NCBI GenBank assembly: GCA_015660885.1
Contig: JACTUB010000004.1
Span: 1-62,069 of the forward strand
Direction: 5' to 3'
Length of the DNA stretch: 62,069 nucleotides
DNA from: Methanoregulaceae archaeon
Lineage (GTDB): Archaea; Halobacteriota; Methanomicrobia; Methanomicrobiales; Methanospirillaceae
Below are positions 56,442-62,069 of this stretch, one piece after another (the stretch's first letter is position 1; every line of letters starts with the position of its first letter). The notes beneath the pieces were generated by a model. That model ran no database searches, was not told the origin of the DNA, and worked only from the letters and a program-made list of their open reading frames with translations. The translations under genes and the position numbers were made by a program.

Positions 56442-57146
56442 TTACCTTTTTCCCCAGCCGAGATTGTCAAGCAGGTTTCTCGTCTCATCCTGGGCTTTAC
56501 TTCCGACTCTGCGGGGCTGGACTACCAGTGTTACAGCATCTTTTAACGGGATGTTCTTCCCCTTCTCCTTGCACAAGACATAGTCACCGTTGAAACGACC
56601 GAGGGCTTTTTCAAATGCATCAAGAATTCTTTTCCTGCTTTTGAGATCACTTTTTTTGAGTTTTATTAAGTATTCAAAGATGGAAACATCGATGAGCGTA
56701 CTTGCCATCCAGCCTATTTCACAGGTGTATCCGAAGATCCACGCGATATGCGAGTTGCTTGTCGTGGTGATAAAATCGTCAATATTGTTTCCCACGGCAC
56801 AGGAGCCGATGAGAACTCCTTCGATATTGGAATAGTTGGCGGCGCTCTGAACCACCTTGAACATTGCTGGGAGTTTCATTCCGGTCTTCGCCTTTAAGCC
56901 GCCGATGCGTTTGCCGGTACCGTGCGCTGCGACATACAGGAAAAGACGGTCTTCGCGGGTGTTCGTTAAATCGTCCTCAAGTGCCCGCCGGAACCCGGTT
57001 TTTTCATAAAAGTTCGCATAATAAATATTAAAATCACCCCGGTAACTTTCAAGTCCTTCCAAAAAAAGCAAAACAGACGGGCGTTTGGGCTTCTGCTCAG
57101 GAGTCCACCAGAGCCCTTCGATGACAAGGAGCGCTGTACTTGACAT
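56442..57146 (-). CDS. Caspase-fold (clan CD) candidate cysteine protease
   Basis: 234 residues. The order and surroundings of the proposed dyad match clan CD: LFLYVAAHGTGKRIGG (His75 followed by Gly, after a hydrophobic beta strand) and, 41 residues on, GVLIGSCAVGNN (Cys116 after another strand). Before the His strand is the acidic region DDLTNTREDR; after the Cys comes WIFGYTCEIGWMASTLIDVS, as in CHAT and caspase-like proteins. No signal peptide or other domain. Substrate and activation unknown. The fold call rests on the two motifs only. It is separated from PAN by 134 bp and is convergent with it. Confidence 0.6.
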   Translation of the reverse strand: MSSTALLVIEGLWWTPEQKPKRPSVLLFLEGLESYRGDFNIYYANFYEKTGFRRALEDDLTNTREDRLFLYVAAHGTGKRIGGLKAKTGMKLPAMFKVVQSAANYSNIEGVLIGSCAVGNNIDDFITTTSNSHIAWIFGYTCEIGWMASTLIDVSIFEYLIKLKKSDLKSRKRILDAFEKALGRFNGDYVLCKEKGKNIPLKDAVTLVVQPRRVGSKAQDETRNLLDNLGWGKR

Positions 57147-57328
57147 GGGATCACTTTTTTATTCCGTGTACTGCAAACAGGAGAGTGCGGGATAAGCATA
57201 AACCTTTTTGGTCAGATTCGCCTTCACGAAAATATAAATTCTTTCAGACGAGAAAGTATGTATTCACCCGCTCACAAATCAGGAAATTATGTAATGCGGC
57301 GGGATTTGGTTTTACGGATGCGGATGCG

Positions 57329-57667
57329 ATGCCGGACCAGAACCCTGACGATACCTGCAATCACCCTGATGATAAAGCAGTACCGGAAGATCCGTATATG
57401 CCGGTGGGATTGACCCTTGAGAATATCATCGATCTCACCGGAGAATTCGAACACCTCAACGAACTGGTCCAGCTCCACCTCGAAAAAGAAGGGGGCATCA
57501 CCTGCCCGGAATCATATTTCAACGCAGTGCATCCCATTCTGGATCTGCTTGAAGTCGAGATACGGATTCGGTACCAAACCGGAATGGGTAAACAGGAAAT
57601 GAAACTGCTCGTCCAGGACTGGATAGATGAAGAGATCGCAGAACTGAGAACCGGGAGAAAAAGGTAA
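57329..57667 (+). CDS. Small acidic protein of unknown function
   Basis: 112 residues from ATG 57329; the same frame is open to 57140, but the upstream part (MTWDHFFIPCTANRRVRDKH) reads less like protein and overlaps the divergent protease start. The retained part is acidic: PEDPYMPVGLTLENIIDLTG, EFEHLNELVQLHLEKEGGIT, YFNAVHPILDLLEVEIRIRY and QEMKLLVQDWIDEEIAELRT. It is predicted helical with no Cys motif of note. I do not know its family. It is convergent with the TraB-family gene, whose stop is 17 bp away. Confidence 0.5.
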   Translation: MPDQNPDDTCNHPDDKAVPEDPYMPVGLTLENIIDLTGEFEHLNELVQLHLEKEGGITCPESYFNAVHPILDLLEVEIRIRYQTGMGKQEMKLLVQDWIDEEIAELRTGRKR

Positions 57668-57684
57668 GAAAAAATACGGTGGTT

Positions 57685-58890
57685 TTACATCCAGCCGCTG
57701 GCAAATACCCCCATGTTGTGGAGACCTGACGAGATCACGATACGGGGGTCGATACCGAGCACCGGGAAGATAATAATAAAATAGATAATAGTGCCCAAGA
57801 TGCTCCCGAGGTTTGCAAGCGCAGCTACCAGCACGACCCGGAAGAGCGGAATTTTTGCCATGTCAGTCAGGGTTCCGGCTTCATATATCTTCCGGAAATC
57901 TGAGACCGGTGGTTTCCTGACCTTTGCTTCGACATATGCACCAATCCAGCCGGCGTGGATCATGGGGTTTAAGGCAGTGAACCAGGCTACACAGAAACAG
58001 GTCAGCGCTGAATACGGGTGCCCTCCTGCGAGGAGGGTGAAAAGTGCAGCCAGCACCCCATGAATGATCACCCAGAAGAGGAACGCATAGAGCAGCACAT
58101 TGAGGCCGACGCCGGAGAATGCTATTGCAGCGAGGAGCAGGAAAAAAATTGCTGTTACGCCAAACCCAACCACCTTGCCCCAGGGGAATGATTTTGGTTC
58201 CCGGGCGAGAGCATCGAACGGGGGAAGGGTTTGCGGTTTGTCAAGGTAATCCGTTATCCCCTGCCGGTGTCCTGCACCAACTACTGCGAGGATACGCCCC
58301 TCCGGTTTCTGCGCCTTCAGCAGGATAATCTGGTGGGCGATATACGCATCACGCTCATCAATGAGAGCCCGGGCCCCGTTGGGTGAGAACTTCCGGAATT
58401 CTTCCATGACCGAATCGATCACGTTCTGCTCCTTGAGCGACTCGATATCGATCTCCCTGCCGTCGTCGACTTCGGCGATTGATACGACTAAAGCCCAGAA
58501 CATCCTGATCTTTTCGATGATACTTAACGAACTCCAGAACCGCAGGAGCGTAAGCCGGATATCACGGTCAACAAGAGCGGTGGGGATGCCCCGTTTCTCC
58601 GCCTCTTCAATCGCTATCTTCATTTCAGCACCGGGTTCAACACCCACGTCGATACCGATCTTACGCTGGAGGTAGGCCAGCAGCCACTGGACCAGCAGTG
58701 AATTGAAGTTCCTGACTTCAAGCACATCGCTGACAGAGGGGTCCCGCCCCTGCTTTTTGAGAGCGGTAAACCGCGCAGGATCGAGTTCAATCGCAACAAC
58801 ATCCGGCTTGAAATCCTCGATTGCTGCCCGCACTTCGTCGACACTCTGCTGCGAGACATGTGCCGTCCCGACAATTTTGATCTCTGCCAT
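57685..58890 (-). CDS. TraB/PrgY-family membrane protein
   Basis: 401 residues. The N-terminal soluble TraB domain (1-225) has IKIVGTAHVSQQSVDEVRAA (the GTAH motif), PDVVAIELDPARF, LVDRDIRLTLLRFWSS, ERDAYIAHQI and VVGAGHRQGI (the GxxH-type motif). Its His, Glu and Asp residues resemble the metal site of the Tiki/EreA/TraB superfamily, some members of which are metalloproteases. The C-terminal part (about 240-400) has four or five membrane helices. In enterococci PrgY limits pheromone peptide activity; the archaeal role is unknown. Confidence 0.88.
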   Translation of the reverse strand: MAEIKIVGTAHVSQQSVDEVRAAIEDFKPDVVAIELDPARFTALKKQGRDPSVSDVLEVRNFNSLLVQWLLAYLQRKIGIDVGVEPGAEMKIAIEEAEKRGIPTALVDRDIRLTLLRFWSSLSIIEKIRMFWALVVSIAEVDDGREIDIESLKEQNVIDSVMEEFRKFSPNGARALIDERDAYIAHQIILLKAQKPEGRILAVVGAGHRQGITDYLDKPQTLPPFDALAREPKSFPWGKVVGFGVTAIFFLLLAAIAFSGVGLNVLLYAFLFWVIIHGVLAALFTLLAGGHPYSALTCFCVAWFTALNPMIHAGWIGAYVEAKVRKPPVSDFRKIYEAGTLTDMAKIPLFRVVLVAALANLGSILGTIIYFIIIFPVLGIDPRIVISSGLHNMGVFASGWM

Positions 58891-59170
58891 TCAACTCCGT
58901 TATTCCACAAGTATGTGCGCTGCATCCTCATTAAGGATGAGGGGGGAAACAACGGTGAGAGGTTTGTGACAGGAAATTCCGGCATCCGGAAATAAGTCCG
59001 GTATTGCAGGTAGAGGAGGAGATTTTTCAAAGATGAAAACAAAGACATTTTCGCTATCGGATGTCAGTTCTGGTAGGTCATTAATAAAAAATGTATATTA
59101 AACAATATTAGAGATTCAATAAAACAAAGTTCAATAACAATAATTATATGCTAATAAAAGTATTCAAGAT

Positions 59171-60604
59171 TTGCCGGTATATGTCCCCGAATTCGGCAGG
59201 GACTCGTACCGTTTTTACGTTTATGGTGGTGTAGCTGTGGCTGAATCTACAAAAAAGACTGAACCTGAAGAAGTCGTACCTGCTGAAGATCTGGTGGCTT
59301 GTGAAGAGCGTATAAACAAAAATATGACATGGGCTAGCCCGGATCCTTTTGAGCAGCTGAAGAAGAAGGACCCCGGAAAAATCGGGGCGTGCAACCCTTA
59401 TGTCCTCGCCCCCCTCCTGCTGAAGGCAGAGATCAACTGGAACAAAGTGAACCCACACCAGACCCTTATGGCGGCATTTGTCCCGACCGGACTCACGAAG
59501 TTTTCAGATATTTTTGACCCCGGAAAATCAGTTATTTTTCCTGGCGCCCGGACAGGTTCCGGGGCTCCTGCAACGCCGGGAAGGATGCCCAAGACCTACG
59601 CTCCGATCATACCATCATCTGATCACCTGCCGCCGGGCGCACCGCAGGGATCTTCTCCCCCGGCATCCCTGCCGTTCAAAAAAATTACGTTCAATACCCT
59701 TAAGGATGTTGTCGATGATGCAATGCAGGGTGCCTGCGTGGACTGCTATTTCATCGCAGCCCTCTACTCGCGGGCATGGTGCAGTTACCCTGCTTTCCCG
59801 CCAAATCCTTCCACTTGTTTAAACGGCTACAACATTACCTTCTATTCGCCAGCCTGTGGATCGGTCACAAAATGTGCGACCACGAAATTTCCGGTCGACG
59901 ATTACAAGCAACCGGTATTTACCCAGATGACCACTGAATGGGAACTGTGGCCGGCGTTATACGAAAAGGCCTACGCGATGTTCATGGGCCTGAAACCATC
60001 AGTACTTCCGAATGCAACAAGTACTGATCCCGAGATCAGTGTATTCCTTCCGGGAGATCCCCTCCTTTCCTTATTCCACCTGACAAAAATGAAATGGGAT
60101 TTCACCGGGAATAATACGATCGGCCAGCCATCGGCATTTCTCACCAAGGAACTGTCACCGTTTGGCTTTGCTTCGAGCTATAATGCACTGAACAAAAACC
60201 TCTGTGCAGCAATTGTGGCTTCCCGGAAAACCATCTACCCCACGGTTGCTTGGACGTATGACCCGTCTGTAGAATCATTGCCGGCGTGTAGTTCTGCCTT
60301 GTTCGGATCAACCGGTCCGTACGGGAGTGACCTGATCGTTCCCAATCACTCGTATTCTGTCCTGGGTTCCATCACCATAAATACCAACAATTATATCGTA
60401 TTAAGAAATCCATGGGGTGCAAACTGGTGCGGCGATGATCCGTCAGGATCCGTGGGACGATATCTCGCAGCTGGTCAATGGACACCTGCCCAGGGAATAA
60501 CGATCCAGCTTGGTGGCAGGACAGATGGTATCTTCGGCCTGAGAACAGATGCCTTTGACTGTTGTTTCAGAGGCTTTGGATGGGTCCAGTTCAGGTGTGT
60601 GTGA
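59171..60604 (+). CDS. Calpain-like cysteine protease (family C2)
   Basis: 477 residues from TTG 59171; GTG 59237 is a good alternative. A TATA-like AATTATATGCT is centred about 25 bp before 59171. The calpain catalytic core is clear: DDAMQGACVDCYFIAALYSR fits QGxxGDCW, with Gln186 (oxyanion) and Cys192; TEWELWPALYEKAYAMFMGL matches the calpain EKAYA helix; VPNHSYSVLGS gives His393; IVLRNPWGANW gives Asn413. The full triad is therefore present. N-terminal 165 residues are Pro/Gly-rich without a signal peptide, so it is probably cytoplasmic or non-classically released. No EF hands. A large exported protein follows 20 bp later. Confidence 0.8.
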   Translation: MPVYVPEFGRDSYRFYVYGGVAVAESTKKTEPEEVVPAEDLVACEERINKNMTWASPDPFEQLKKKDPGKIGACNPYVLAPLLLKAEINWNKVNPHQTLMAAFVPTGLTKFSDIFDPGKSVIFPGARTGSGAPATPGRMPKTYAPIIPSSDHLPPGAPQGSSPPASLPFKKITFNTLKDVVDDAMQGACVDCYFIAALYSRAWCSYPAFPPNPSTCLNGYNITFYSPACGSVTKCATTKFPVDDYKQPVFTQMTTEWELWPALYEKAYAMFMGLKPSVLPNATSTDPEISVFLPGDPLLSLFHLTKMKWDFTGNNTIGQPSAFLTKELSPFGFASSYNALNKNLCAAIVASRKTIYPTVAWTYDPSVESLPACSSALFGSTGPYGSDLIVPNHSYSVLGSITINTNNYIVLRNPWGANWCGDDPSGSVGRYLAAGQWTPAQGITIQLGGRTDGIFGLRTDAFDCCFRGFGWVQFRCV

Positions 60605-60623
60605 GAAAAAAGGAGTGATGATT

Positions 60624-62069
60624 ATGGCGGCACCTGCCCGGTTCAGGAACAGAAATCTCATCCTCGCCGGACTTTTTTGTGCTTTTCTCATCCTCCTGCC
60701 TGCCGGTGCCATTCCTGCAGGGACCGAGACCCGGATCTCGTTTTCCCGGGATCCGGGCTGCATGAATATCTACCCATCCAGCGACGCCGGATGGATTGTC
60801 TGGGAAGAGACCTGTCCGGGCCTGTCCCAGACAATTATTGCCTATAATTATACTTCCGGAGTTCAGCTGCTGCTTCCCAATTCAACCCTCCTGACCTATG
60901 CCCCGAATATAAGGAAAAACCGCGTTGTATGGTATGAGGATTCAGGCGGGGGCATGGATGATATCTATTATACTGACCTTGATTCACTCCCCCTCACCGC
61001 TCATAAGGTAAACGTCCCTTCCTCAGTAAAAAACCATCCCGTGGTGGATGGCGGCAACATTGTATGGCAAAACCAGGAGCCAATTTCTGGTACCTACGAT
61101 ATACTATTGTATAACCTGACCAGCGGTATACTCTACAATCTCACGCCGGATACACCGGACACCGACCAGGTGTTTCCCTCCATCTACGGCGACAGGGTTA
61201 TATGGCAGAATAACCGCATGTCGGGCAGTGATATTTTCATGAATGACACAGGCGCAGGCTGGATGACCACCAATCTTACGCCGGGATTGTTACCCGCCTT
61301 TAACAGCCGCCCGGTCATGAACGGCAATTCAATCGTCTGGTATGACAACGCGAATACCATCTATCTTTCTGACCTGACAACTACAACGGTGGTAGCCGGT
61401 GACCCGGCCATTTCGGTCTCAAACCCTTCGGTCTGTTCCACCCATGTTGTATGGAAAGAGGATACCAGCCCGCCCGCTTTATGGTATGACGTGATGCTCT
61501 ATAATTTAACGACATCAGTCAAGGAGCCGGTAACCAATGCACAATCTGTCGATCCGGATACGGAAACTTCACCCGTTCTCATTACTCCTGATTCACGGAT
61601 TATCTGGGTCGATGACCGGAACGGACAACCCGATATATACATGTTCACGTATGGTGTAAGCGGGACATGCCCTGTCGCCGGTTTTTCGGTTAATGTCACC
61701 GAAGGTCCTGCCCCGCTCACGGTGGAATTTTCTGATACTTCATCGGGTTCACCTTCTCTCTGGCGGTGGGATTTCGGGGACGGTTCGTATGATATGCACC
61801 GGAATACAACCCACACGTTCTCATCAAGCGGTATTTATTCCGTAAGACTGATTTCCGGAAACTCTTATTGCAGGAGTACTTCGGACGTTCAGACTATTTC
61901 CGTCGGAACGCCTCATGTCGATTTTTCATCCGCACCCACTGAGGGGCTCGTCCCTCTTACCGTTGCATTCAGCGGCACTGCAACCGGCTCTCCTTCCGGC
62001 TGGCTCTGGAAATTCGGCGATGGCGCAACGTCCACGCAGCAGAACCCTGTTCATACCTATACATCAGCA
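60624..62069 (+). CDS. Large exported beta-propeller/PKD protein (3' end outside window)
   Basis: 482 codons to the window edge without a stop. ATG 60624 has GGAG 8 bp upstream; an ATG at 60618 is too close to it. The N-terminus (ARFRNRNLILAGLFCAFLIL) is a signal peptide. Residues about 40-340 consist of repeats of the TolB/WD-like type with recurring V-W or I-W steps: GWIVWEETC, RVVWYEDSGG, NIVWQNQEPI, RVIWQNNRMS, SIVWYDNANT, VVWKEDTSP and RIIWVDDRNG. Then come PKD domains with WRWDFGDGSYD and WLWKFGDGATS. The protein is typical of methanogen surface proteins. It may share a transcript with the calpain-like gene. Confidence 0.8.
   Translation, partial: MAAPARFRNRNLILAGLFCAFLILLPAGAIPAGTETRISFSRDPGCMNIYPSSDAGWIVWEETCPGLSQTIIAYNYTSGVQLLLPNSTLLTYAPNIRKNRVVWYEDSGGGMDDIYYTDLDSLPLTAHKVNVPSSVKNHPVVDGGNIVWQNQEPISGTYDILLYNLTSGILYNLTPDTPDTDQVFPSIYGDRVIWQNNRMSGSDIFMNDTGAGWMTTNLTPGLLPAFNSRPVMNGNSIVWYDNANTIYLSDLTTTTVVAGDPAISVSNPSVCSTHVVWKEDTSPPALWYDVMLYNLTTSVKEPVTNAQSVDPDTETSPVLITPDSRIIWVDDRNGQPDIYMFTYGVSGTCPVAGFSVNVTEGPAPLTVEFSDTSSGSPSLWRWDFGDGSYDMHRNTTHTFSSSGIYSVRLISGNSYCRSTSDVQTISVGTPHVDFSSAPTEGLVPLTVAFSGTATGSPSGWLWKFGDGATSTQQNPVHTYTSA

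Overview
The window is archaeal and most likely from a methanogen of the order Methanomicrobiales (Methanoregula-like). Seen directly: class III pilins, a proteasome-activating ATPase (PAN), a two-ring CDC48 ATPase, an archaeal Lsm, MBF1, the bifunctional FBP aldolase/phosphatase, the archaeal front end of aromatic amino acid synthesis, PEF-CTERM surface proteins, TATA-type promoters and a mix of Shine-Dalgarno and apparently leaderless starts. The order-level placement is inference, because no methanogenesis gene lies in the window. I found no rRNA, tRNA, CRISPR array or intact insertion sequence.

Layout. 0-4 kb: tandem near-identical pilins, two PEF-CTERM exported proteins, and small Cys-rich or zinc-ribbon genes among copies of a short dispersed repeat. 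4-8.5 kb: a minus-strand run of RNase Z, a TIM-barrel isomerase-like protein, a UPF0200 kinase, a radical-SAM activase and ThiC, with a perfect palindrome upstream of thiC. 8.8-13.8 kb: KimA-like potassium transporter, CDC48, and an Hsp20-like gene cut short by an apparent frameshift. 14-18.7 kb: class I FBPase, class II FBP aldolase and the bifunctional FBP aldolase/phosphatase in one operon, then Lsm and a Cys-bearing winged-helix protein. 19-23.4 kb: a receiver-PAS-PAS-diadenylate cyclase, exported proteins, and a second copy of the Cys-rich small gene. 23.5-30 kb: ADP-forming acyl-CoA synthetase, then a translationally coupled amidoligase operon (small ORF, RLAN, RimK-type ATP-grasp, CxxCxxCC protein, GCS2-type ligase) divergent from an HTH-CBS regulator. 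30-35.8 kb: TIM, U32 peptidase family, a membrane protein, AroD, rhodanese. 35.9-43.7 kb: an eight-gene aromatic amino acid operon. 43.7-54 kb: sparse accessory DNA with gene remnants, two dispersed repeat families, a flavodoxin, a response regulator, a potassium channel and a cytochrome b561-like protein. 54.4-62 kb: MBF1 divergent from PAN, a caspase-fold (clan CD) candidate protease, a TraB-family protein, a calpain-like protease, and the start of a large exported beta-propeller/PKD protein.

How parts may work together. The aro operon covers nearly the whole route from sugar phosphates to chorismate, phenylalanine and tyrosine; aroD stands apart on the other strand. The diadenylate cyclase, the KimA-like transporter and the potassium channel suggest c-di-AMP control of potassium. 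The least explained system is the amidoligase operon: two different amide-bond-forming enzyme folds, a metal-binding protein and a small overlapping ORF that could be a peptide substrate. Two eukaryote-like protease folds near PAN are the other notable feature.
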